Of a DNA stretch of 64,000 nt, positions 11,488-23,100 are shown one piece after another. Positions within the stretch are counted from its first letter, which is position 1. Each line of letters begins with the position of its first letter. Source of the stretch: Luidia sarsii (taxonomy: Eukaryota > Echinodermata > Asteroidea > Paxillosida > Luidiidae); contig OX465121.1 in assembly GCA_949987565.1 (NCBI GenBank), forward strand, positions 696,137 through 760,136. The letters run 5' to 3'. Below the pieces are notes generated by a model, which worked only from the letters and a program-made list of their open reading frames with translations, made no database searches and had not been told where the DNA came from. A program made the translations under genes and the position numbers.

Positions 11488-11661
11488 GGAGAAGGCTCAT
11501 CAGGCCTTGCTTCAGAGTAGTCATCACTCCCAGTTTTGCTGCAGTGCATACACGTTAGACCGGTTAAAATCCCCAAAATAATCGACACATTCTCAAGCGG
11601 CTATCCTTTACCCTCTCCTTACAATTTCCCCCCAAAAGGTATCCTCAACCTTTGCAAACCA

Positions 11662-11905
11662 GGGGCCAATTTCATAGAGCCGCTTAAGCGCCAAAATGTG
11701 CTTAAGTGCAAAAACTCATGAGCCACAGGATCCCATTGCCTACCCAAACTTCACTTTTGTTTCACGCTAAGTAAAGAAGAGTGGAAAACAAGTCAAAAGC
11801 CATGGACATCGCATCGCAGTGCAGTTTGAAATCCTGCTTACACGAGGAAGACCTTTTCTGCTTAGCAGATTTTCACGCTTAAGCGGCTCTATGAAATTGG
11901 GCCCA
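11662..11905. mobile_element. Inverted-repeat MITE, GGCCAATTTCATAGAGCCGC family
   Basis: Ends are inverted copies of GGCCAATTTCATAGAGCCGC. Internal words AAGAAGAGTGGAAAACAAG and CTGCTTAGCAGATTTTCACG recur at 9654-9845. A diverged copy is at 12525-12750. Flanks suggest a CAGG duplication. Confidence 0.75.
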
Positions 11906-13960
11906 GGTTGTTGCAAACAGCGAATTGCCTCCCGTGAAGGCAGTTCTTGGTGAAGGAATAATTATTATCTCAGCAGGCGGCACCGCAGCCTCGTGTACAA
12001 TAGTTGCACGCACAGTGCAATATTCACTGGGGTCGCATGGTTCTCCATGCACGGCTAATCAAAGCTGAATGGCCCAGTGCCGTAAACAAACAAGGACGTC
12101 ACGACAAGAAACCAGCACGCAAGAATTAACGATTGACTTCCAAGCCAGGCGGGCAAAAAGGTGCAGTTACAGGTCAAAGGATTCAATAACGCTGAATTCA
12201 GTTGCCACAATGCCGTGTTGACTTAGTGCGCTCAAACTCAAGGTCTGAACTTTCCCGAACATGACAAGACAATTTTTGAGGGAAGTGCATTGTACGCCAC
12301 GGCCCCATAGGCCTATAATACAGGTTTAGTTTGAGAGGATTTTAGGGTTTTATAGGATCATACTAATTCCTATCCCTATACTCACTGTCGCTGCTGCCCG
12401 GTTGTCGGAGAACATACATTTAAAAAAGTAACAAATCAGACAGTCTATTACGAACGCACTTACAAAATAATGCTACTAATTGAGATCGTTCCTGTCAGCA
12501 CAATAATATTAGTGGAAAATTTCAGGACCCAACAATTTCATAGAGCCGCTTAAGCATGGAAATCTGCTAAGCATGAAAACTCTCCGTCATGTAAACAGGA
12601 TTACAAACCACATTGCGATGTGATGTCAACTGTTCGTGACTTTTATTCCTCTATTCTTTGCTTAACATGAAACAAAAGAGAGGTTTAGGATAGCAAGGGG
12701 ATCCTGCGAATGATGACTTTTGTGCTTAAACCAATTTTGGTGCTTAACCCTTTAAACTCAGCCCTGCACAAAAACGGACGCCGGCGTCCGCTAAAATAAA
12801 TCACAGTCTTTATCTACCGCCCTCTGTTGGTCAAGAGTAGTACCATTGGAAAGGTGAATAAACAAGCTTTCTAACCATAGTATGGTACCCTATGTCTGAT
12901 GTATACAAACATAAATACGGAATGAAAAAGAAGCCAGACCAACCCTTTTTGTGTCATTCACAAGCGTTCGCGAGTTTCGGCCCAAAGTGTACAACTCCCG
13001 GTTGAATTATCGCGTCAAATACTTCATACTACAGCTTCAGAACGCCCCAAAAGAAGCCTGAAAAGACACTACATATTGGCCAGTGTTCCAGGACAACATA
13101 TGGAGGAGAAGACATTTCAGATAATGTTGAATTTCTTCGATGAGAGCGAAGAAAAGACGATCTTGAAGTGGCATACTAGCTGGATGTATGATTGTTTATC
13201 TACATATTATATGCATTTACATGTACATTGACCAATACACGTTTACAGGCATGGTAATAGCTCATTTGAATGGCATCATTTTTCCTGGACAATAGGGATA
13301 AGTGGGAATTTTTGTGGGACAATGAAGTTGGCCCCTGCAAGATCCCTACAGAGGAATTCCACTGCAATATAGGCATACTCGAGTTTCGTTGAACTAGTCG
13401 TATCAGGGAATTTGCATGAAGGAAAGCAATACGACTGTACTGTGTTCGAAGTGTACATTATCCAAAACACCGTGTGAATTTAATACTATATAGGCCTAAT
13501 AGAGATGTTCCGCACGTCATACGGACACGCGTACGCATACCTTTAGCTATCCGCACCAGTTAGTGGCCATTCCGACGTATCGCAATCCCTGTGTATTTGG
13601 TAGTGCCACCCCAACGCTGTCTAGAATAAGTCTAAAATGAAGTCTATTTCCGACACCATTCACCCACATTTTGATACCCTACATCTTCACATTTCAAAGT
13701 CTTTGAAACTCACAAAAATGGCCCGTTCATATTCAGTGATTACTCATTGCTGGAAAACACCATCCTTACTGATAACAAACGTAAAGACGATTCACTTGAA
13801 ATTCTAATTTTCCTTCGCTTTTCTTCCTTACGTGTATAGGGAGCGAGATGCCCGTGTCGTTCGCACGTTTAGCGGATAGCAATAAAGTAATGTAACGTCA
13901 TAATTGAAGACGTATCCCGTACACTAACTGCGTCCGTTCCACGAATTGGAATTGTCTTTC
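11906..13960. other. Non-genic DNA upstream of gene 1, probably including its promoter
   Basis: Holds a diverged MITE (12525-12750), a perfect 16-bp palindrome CGGACGCCGGCGTCCG (12775-12790) and unique sequence. Gene 1 needs a non-coding 5' exon upstream of 13961, but I could not place it or a transcription start. Confidence 0.45.
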
Positions 13961-13963
13961 CAG

Positions 13964-14189
13964 CTTGGTAAAAATAAATTCCTGAAGGCATCATGGATGA
14001 CAACAGCACCCCCAACGGTGAAAGAAAAGAGAGCGCCACAAACGAAGAGGGGGAGCCTTCCATCACCGACCTCGATCCCAAGGAGCGCTGCTGTTGTAGC
14101 GCCCTCCAGCGTCTGGCATCCCCCTATCTCTTCGGCTTCTTGGTATGTCTCATCAACTTCTTCCAGTCGGCCGCTTCTACCGGATCACG
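13964..14189 (+). CDS. SLCO-like: Gene 1 exon 1: 5' UTR end, start codon, cytoplasmic N-terminus and TM1
   Basis: Follows acceptor TTTCCAG; 29 nt of UTR with two in-frame TAA codons fix the ATG at 13993. It encodes an acidic N-tail ([10 protein letters not shown]), an ERCCC cluster and a hydrophobic TM1 ([12 protein letters not shown]). It ends in phase 2 at a GTAAGG donor. Only the ATG-to-14189 part is coding. Confidence 0.9.
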
Positions 14190-17100
14190 GTAAGGCAACG
14201 GCTACGGTGACAGTTACGACTATTGCATATTGCAACAGCGCCCCCATAACTGCACTGAAACATATATAATCCATCCACACTATGTTGAGCTTGACCACAG
14301 CCTCAATGCTATGGCATGCCCCCCCCCCTCCTCCAGTCCACAAACAGCTGGCCAAACAGGAGTCGTTGTCGCCAGTCAGTTACAAAATGGCGCCAAATTA
14401 CACGCAGCCACATGAACAGCAATGCACAATCCAGACCGGTTTTTGGAATATGCTCTAACTCATCTTATGACGAATTGCTTACCAACGGCATTTGCCACAG
14501 AGACAAATCCGTAAACGTCACTTTAGACCTGGCCAAATGGATTACCAATAAACCATCGTATTGAATTGTCGTATTTTTCTAGGAAACGTGACTTGAGCAA
14601 CGTTATAGGCCTAATATAGTACTGTGTTTCGTCTCTGAAAACTAGGCCTATTCCCACAGTATTAGTATGCACTTCTAATTTCCAGAAGGTTTGTCAAACA
14701 ACTGTGATTTTTTCAAGAAAATGGCGGGAACAGTTTTCTTTGTAAATTAGTTTATGTTTACAGGGGCTTGAAACATTTTTGCATAATTATTACACTTATC
14801 TGTGGTTAGACGAGTCAAATTTACTCTTAAAATAAAGTTTATATGGATATTTCTTTATAAAAGTCAGCTAATAATATCCACTAAGGTAGTTCATTCTGAT
14901 ACATCACGGGGAAGGGCGGGGATGATCGTGACCTAAATATGCGCAGCACAACCTATCCTATTTATTGTTATATAGCGGCGTAACATGGAATGCCTGCGGT
15001 GACGGCTTAAAATTCATCTCTTTCGAGAAAGAGTATTTCTCTGAACGCAGTGGCTGTTGTTACGGCAGTCGACCGTGTGGTTCCCTGACTTGATTGTATT
15101 TCTTCAGCATTGCAGGCTGGTTGAACCAGTCTATTAGCTGATAGTCTGGTTCCAAGAGCTAAACATCCTGACAAATACTGTGAAGTCAGGGAATCACACG
15201 GACGACTGCCGTAACAACAGCCACTGCGTTCTCTGAAAAGTGATGAAAGTCCAACGTTCCGGACAGTGTGGGCTCTGTCCGTTGTTGGGAGACTTACACG
15301 GTGCCGCCACTGGAAGCTCTCCACACACTCTGACCACCATGTAACCACCCGAGTCTTATCCACACAGAGGTGGCGTTCTGAGCACCATCGAAAAACGCTT
15401 CCAGCTCCGATCGTCACAGCTGGCGCCCTTCCTGGTCGTCAACAACATCGTCAGCGTCATCATGGTGCTGTTCGTGGCCTACTTCGGTCACACCAGCCAC
15501 CGGCCTCGCATCGTGGGGCTGGGCAGTCTGGTTCTCGGCCTGGGCCTGCTGGTCTGCACGCTGCCGCAGTTCATCTACGAGACGCCGCCGCAATTTTCCC
15601 CGCACAGCGGCCGTCACGAGAACGCCACCCCAGGGGAAATCCTTTATCCGGTGGGTGGTATATCATATCTGTTAAGTTGTTTTAACATACCCTATTTTTG
15701 TGTACTTTTCCTTTTTTTTTTCGAATGCAATTGTTACAAACTCCGTTCAAATAAATTAGGAGGGTCTGACGTTTTGATCCTTCTTCATCAAAATTCAAAG
15801 GTTAGAAACATCAGGCTCTTCAAATTCGAATTTCAGTCAGTGAGCAATTTGCAACAACTCCTTGATTTAATGCTTGATGTATTGTGTTGGATAGCTAAAG
15901 ATTCCAATCCATACATGTGGCACTTCTTGGCCTTTTGTAACGGTACCCCAAACTAGGACTGTGATCGAGTTTGTTTCGGGTATACCGGTATTTCCTGCAT
16001 GTGGCCATTTTGTATGAATCAAATTTAGTCAAAGGACGAATTTTTTTGACAGCAATCGGAGAGATAAAGGTTTGTCCACAAGATCTGGTTCTGTCCAAGA
16101 ATCTGAGAGATAATTGACCATGAGTTCGTGTGCTGTTGCTCTCGCTTTATGCCCAGCAGTCGAGTTCACCAAACTCATCGTAACTTGCGATCAATCGCAA
16201 GACGATGAGCGATGCACCATTCAGTGTATCACAGCTAACGATGCGTTATCCATCGCAAGTCGAGTTACGGTGCATCGCAAGGCTTTGTGAAACCCAACCC
16301 ACCTTATCTATCTACCCGCAGATCTGTGCATCAGAGGTGAACGCCACAGCCGCCACGTGCACAGAGGACCAGGACAGCAATGCGGGCGCCCTCTTGTGGC
16401 AGGTTTCCTGGGTCATCATCGGTCAGATCATGGTAGGGCTTGGAACGGCACCCATACTACCTCTCGCTGTCACCTACATGGACGATACGCTAGATCGATC
16501 CAGCACGTCCATGTTTGTAGGTGAGTGCATGTGACGGCGCCACCACTGTAATTTTGTTTGCTAAAACCTGAGCCTCTATCGCCTCTATCATCTACGTCAT
16601 TTAACACTGGACAATAATGCTCCCCACCTGACACATTTGGACGAAAAATCGATCACGAGGAAGATTGTCAAAGACCTAAGTTGTATTTTGTGTCAGCTGT
16701 CGTCTCCGCCCTCCTGAAAATATGGAATTTAAAAGTTTTGGACTTTGGATTCGTCGGGTTTATCAGAAAATGAGGTCTGTAGTTGTTTTTGACGAGTACG
16801 ATCTAATGATTTGCCTTTAGACTTACGGGTTTGTATGGTGGAATGACTGCGCAAAGCTTAAATCAGCGCGATGCAAAATATTAAAATATTACGCGAGGTG
16901 CCCGAACTTTGGAATCTCGCGGTAACACGTACATTATCGACTAGGTCAACTTACGCCTATCTATTAGGGTTAAAAGCTTCTGACTGGCGCCCCATAGACA
17001 TTGGAAAGAGACGAGGTGACTATTTCATGCAATAAAGGCACAATACAATATTCGGAAGATCGGAAAAACATGTCCACAGATTTACACAGTTTGTAGATGG

Positions 17101-20100
17101 TCATGATGTAATCCTCATGTTGAAATCTTACGGTCTGGGATGCTGTACTTCTCGAGAAAGCTATTACAGGAATGAACTATTTCTTACACTACAGAACGGT
17201 GCGTAATTCGTGACGGTTTATTTATTTTTAATTCATCAGATTATACCATTTGAGCTAAAATCTTCGGAGTAGTGTTTTTTAATGTTTAAAGGTTTAACAC
17301 TCAATAAACTGTGGTCATCTTTCAACCTTTACCAAAGTTGTGTATGGCCTTTAACCCTCAATGTGCCAGGTTATTTTGACCATCTCACAGCCGGGGGGGC
17401 GGATCCCCCCCCCTCAGATCTCGGTCGTTAAATTATGGATTCGAATGATATTTTGCAGGTTGATATAGAATTGCATAATGAAAATTTGTGTAAAATTTGA
17501 CAAAAAACATGTTTGTCTGATTATAGCTCATAAATTATTCATGATTCCATTTTGTTTGGCTTTTTATGTTTTCATTGTTTTCTATTGAATTTCCAATCTT
17601 TTTTTATTGAATTTCCCCAATTTGCATGAATTTGACAATGATAATGAAACACGAAGAACCAATAATTGCATGCAGCAATCTTAATGAGCTAGTCATATCA
17701 GGAATCCAAGAAATACCCTATGCAACTTGGATGCTATGCATTTATGTAGTGTAAGAAAATGGAAAACAATCCGTCAAGCTATACCATGGCCCTGAAAAAT
17801 GTTCATTGTCAGAAAACGGCACCACCAATTTTAATAGAATTGCCGTTAAAATGTGCCTAAGGAGATTGCAAAAAAGATCATAAAGCCTCAACACTCAGAA
17901 AAAATTCACCGAGACGCTAAAAAAAAATACAGGGGGGCGGAATCGGCCCCGGCTCTTTGAGGGTTAGTGTTAGTGCTGCATAGCTCTGATGGTAAGAGTG
18001 CCGTACTCAAAACCAGTGGTCGGTCTTACACTATGAACATCTAAACCGTGAAAATAGGGTGAAAATGTCATTTAGCCGTGAAAGGAAAATTCACCGTGTT
18101 TTCACCCCTATTTCATGGCACACAGATAGGCAAGTCATTTTCACGGTGTTTTCGCCAGTGGTCTCCCAGGCCACATTCCTGGTGGTAAATGGCTAGAGGC
18201 AATTATGGCAATCTGGGAGTGACAGTTACCATACAGGACACCATACTGTACCTCCATGGGGGATGGTGGTCCCTACTGGTAATTGAATAAGCCATCCCTC
18301 AAGGCTGGAGCTTGCCACCCTAGATATTCACGTTTTTTTCCACGGTCTCTTTAGTGGCCTGAAGATGTCTTTATTAGGTCAGAAGCGATTACTTTCAATT
18401 AAGATGAATTCACTATAAAATGCACCGTGAAATCACAGTGACTTTTTAGTTTCACGGCAAAATGACATTTTCACCCCCTTTTCACGGTTTAGATGTTCAT
18501 AGTGTTAGTCCAGTCCTGGCCCAGTCAAATAATCTTTGTCAGTCACTACATTCATTAGTTTGATATCCGTGTTCTGCTTTTGCTGGCAGCCTGTTCGTTC
18601 ATCTCCACCTCACTCGGACCCCTGATGGGCTTCGGTCTGAGCGGCGTCTCCCTGTCTGTCCACGCCGATTTCTACAAGGGCACCGTGGACTCCCGGCCCG
18701 ACGACCCCGACTGGCTGGGCGCCTGGTGGCTCCCTTACACCATCACCGGAATCCTCGTCACCGCCCTGGGGGTGCCGGTCCTCGCCTTCCCCGAGCAGAT
18801 CCCGGGAGTGCGGCCGCGCCGCCGGGAAGGGGCCGAGGGAGGGCCGGTGGGCACCGGGGGACGGACGGCGGGGGAGGCCGGGGAGGCCGGCGGGAGCCCG
18901 GAGGAAGGCGAGGACCAGAGAGACGTGGCTCAGATGTACCGCATGGATGTCCCTGATACCGGCCAGGGGAAACTGGACTTCGCCAAAGGTTCGGTCAACT
19001 CACATTTTGGTCCTCCTATCCCTTCCCCCAACTCCCTCCCCGGACTTGTATTCTGAAATGAATATCGAGTCCCGTGTTCAAGTCCCGAGTCATCCATCAT
19101 CCAGTACCGAGTTTGACTCCAAAAACCGTCCACTTAGTGTATCAATGGTCCAGTAACCCATTGAGAGAGAAAAAATACCAACTGACCAGAAAAGACCCGT
19201 GGGTTTGCGTACCAGCGTTCTTAACATTTGAGCTATCCAGGCCTTAGATGGTGGCCTTCCCAAATAGTCAACTACACTTTGCCGGGGTGTAGGCGCCAGT
19301 CAGAAGCAATTCAACCATTAACTGCCGTGTATCTCTAGGGCCGGGATCACACACACCCGCTGTCATTCAGATGCTGCCCTAACCTGGCTAATATAGCAGC
19401 TCTTGTTTGAAAACCATTCAGGTCCTATGTACATGTATTTACTCATCTTGTCATCTCATTTTAGTGGCGTAAGGAACGCCCTTAAAGGTTACACATCAAC
19501 TATCATTTGAAGTGAAATACTGCAGGTGATTTAGTCTGGTTTCGATAAACGCAATGACAGTCCGGACAGTTACTTAATTATGTTCAAAAGTTAGAGGGCC
19601 TGACGTTTCGATCCTAGCAGGACCTTCCGTTGAGAAAGGTCCTGCTAGGATCGAAACGTCAGGCTCTCTAACTTTTTCAGATTTATGTATTGCATGTCAT
19701 TTTGTAGTCAGTGAGCAGTTTGCAACAATTTTTTTGTATTAACTTCAAGTTGATTATTTTGGGAGCGCCAACCAAAGTAAGGATTACAATAGGCCGCCTG
19801 GAAAGACTACACTCAGCTAGATTGAATGAGTGGATTCAAATTGGTTGGTGAATTCAAATATACATTTGCTCTCACTTCAGGGTTTTTGAAAGCCATTCGT
19901 CGCTTGGTAACCAACTGGACGTATATGTCGATGGTGTTGGGATCCAGCGCATTACTGTCACGCACCTACGGCACGTTGGTATTCATGACCAAATACCTGC
20001 AGACACAGTTTGGTCTCTCGGCTACCACAGCACCACTCATTTTCGGTAAGATTAGAAAAAAAACCCAGTTATCTCTCTGAAACAAACGGGTTCAAAGCTT

Positions 20101-23100
20101 ACATTTCAAACGATTATTTGCAAATGCTGATATGTGTGAACGGGTATTCTCAGGGAACCACTTGGTTGGTGAGTTTATTTACTTCTTCCTCTCTTTTTTC
20201 CTTACATTTTCGTCACTAGTTTTTATTGTGGCCCCTTTCGTGTAGAACACCCTCTACAAAATGTCCACCTAGCTTGTAAGATCATTCGTGAAGAGCGCCC
20301 TCTCAGAATGCCAAAGGAAGATAGTGTATTGCCCAAGACATATAGACCGTTTACGAAATATGGCTTAGGTTTGGGCTTAGGCTTCGGTCTTATTTCTCTT
20401 ACCCGTTATAGTGACACAGACATCTATAGAACAGGCGTTCAGCCCCAGTTTCTTGGTGTATACTCTGTACTTATCAAGACAAAAAAACTAATAATAGCCT
20501 ATAGACGGTCATCGTATTATAAGAAAAGACGTCAGGATACTGTCACGCCATGGGGACCCGACTAACGTCGAGGGCACAGCCATACGTTTGCATTGCGTGT
20601 GACGTTGCAATTAGTCAGTGGTTCCTTGACGTTGTGCGGCAACGCTCACGCACGTACGTGCATTTTTCGATGTACGAACATGGCGGCGCCCTTTACGGGG
20701 GGGGGGGGGTACGTCCGTCCAAACTTTTTGCAAATATGGCAGCCTCCATGGCATTTCAGTCTGGTGTCCGTTATTGGTTGTCTATATCGTGTCTATGGGT
20801 GTTGCCCACAGTCATAAATAACCTATAGACGGACAACAGCGGGCACTAGACTGTTATTTCAGGACGCGTGAAAAACCATGGTCAAACTTGTTCGTCAGGT
20901 CACACGGACGGACGTACATAAAGTCAGTGCAAGATTACGCATACTGGCCCGCCATCCACGAGAAAAATGGCGGCCAAACTTTGATTCGCTATATGACTCG
21001 CAAATATACATCTGTAATGGAGTATGTATAGTCATCCCAGAAAAAGGCTTTTGATCTCAATTAGCATGATTTCATCAACAAAATCCAGTTTGAATTCATC
21101 ATTTCGGGATTTCTCCATATGTTGCACATTGTTCACATTGTTCATCCACTTCCGCCCATGGTTTCATATTTAGTCTGGCGCCGTCACCATTACAGTATCC
21201 TGACGTCGTTTGCAATAGGGCGCCCTCCCAGAATACACGTAAAGATATCATTATTATTGGCTCATTTTGGCAAAGTGTTGTCCGTTCCAAAATCATTACT
21301 CTATCTTCCAAGATGGCGAAAGTAGGCCTACGATAGTTGAAACTTGGTCTAAATTTGTTAGTTTCGGAAAGTATCGCAAACAAATCGAATTCATAGCATA
21401 TGGCGTCGTATTGCCCACGGGGCTATGGAATCCGCCGCATCGAATTTCCCGTGGACTTGTGCGATGAACTTGCCGGCAGACGTTGAATTCGCACGCGGAT
21501 CCGATTTGGTGAATATTGATCGGCTGCTATAATAATAATAATAATAACGGACATTTCTAGAGCGCCAGAATCCGTCTGCAAAGACGCTCAAGGCGCTTAA
21601 CAACATTATACAGAATCAAAGAAAAGACTACATATACAATTAAATAGGAAAACTATGATCGAACAAATATGTTTTGAGAGAGGATTTGAAATCCGATATG
21701 GAGGACATACTACGGACTTCCTGAGAAAAAACATTCCACAGGGTAGGACCAGCATGGGAGAAAGCCCGCCCACCCCATAAATTATGGACGTGTGGGACTG
21801 CAAGCAGATAAGTATCCGATGATCTGAGACATCTACCGGGTTTGTAATACTTTAGCAAACAGCTGTTATATTGCGGCGCAGCACAAGACAGGGAGTGAAA
21901 AACCAGCAACAATATCTTGTACTTTATTCGTTCAGCAACAGGCAGCCAATGCAATTAACGTAATATAGGAGTAATATGCGATCTACCAGGAGACAAAGTA
22001 ACAATACGAGCTGCAGCATTTTGGAGCTTTTGAAGACGGACAAGTAATTTATACAGTAGTGAGTTACAAAAATTCAGACGAGATGAAATGAGCGCATGAA
22101 CAAGTTTCTCAGTAGCGGGGCGAGTTAAGTATTTACGTATTAACCCTAGATTGCGTAGTTGGTACCTGACAGATTTACAAGTGTTAGATATATGATGAGA
22201 CATACACATACTAGAATCGAAGTAAACACCAAGATTACGGCAAGCCGCTGATACACCTAATGTGACCTTTGACCGCAGGTATATCGCTTGCCCCGGGGTC
22301 GCTGTTCGGCAACCTTGTGGGTGGCTTCTTGATCAAACGTCTGAAGCTGAGCAAGAAAGGGATGGCGCGGATGGTGGTCATTGTGAAGCCGTTCTTCTAC
22401 CTGCTCGCTCCGGTCGTTTTGTTCATGGGCTGTGACAACCAGCCCATCGCAGGAGTTACCACCGCGTATCCATCTGCGGTCAGGTAAGATGAATCGACCC
22501 GCACACTCCCAACCCACAGATATTAACATTGACCGGATCAAATTCGGAGTTCAAGACAGCCGACCATAATCACGCAGAAGCTAGCACTGAGTTGACATTC
22601 GCAGGGCGTTCAGATTTTCTCCAAATAAAAATGTCGTCGCATTTTATGTTTCAGACGCTGTCGGGCGCCTTTCCACACCCCCCCCCCCCTAATATCCAAT
22701 TTTTTGCTGGATTATGGCAAATTCTGACCCTGGACAGCAGTTCGGGTTCGGTCTCGGGTTTCAATAACTGTCCAGTCAAACTTTATTGGCTGCTTCAGTT
22801 TTGAACATTTCTCAGTCACTTTCACTTTCCGCTGCTTGATTTTAAATCCATTTTCATGTGTTTCAACAACCTTTTTCGACTAGAAAAATAGCTTTAACTG
22901 TTTTGAATCACCATTTCCTTCCAGCGCTGAACTATCGAATCCAATTGCAGATTGCAATGCCGACTGCGCATGCTCGCCGGGATATCAGCCAATCTGCGGT
23001 TCTGACGGTGTGATGTACGTCACGCCGTGTCACGCTGGTTGCCTAGCAACCGCTCAGGGGAAGCTGACGGATACCAGTGAGAACACAACGGTAAGCCGCT

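Noticed and set aside
15462..15956. 164-codon open frame read as one exon
   Set aside because: Family similarity stops at the GTGGGT donor (15651); the continuation is AT-rich intron and the next homologous exon begins at 16322.
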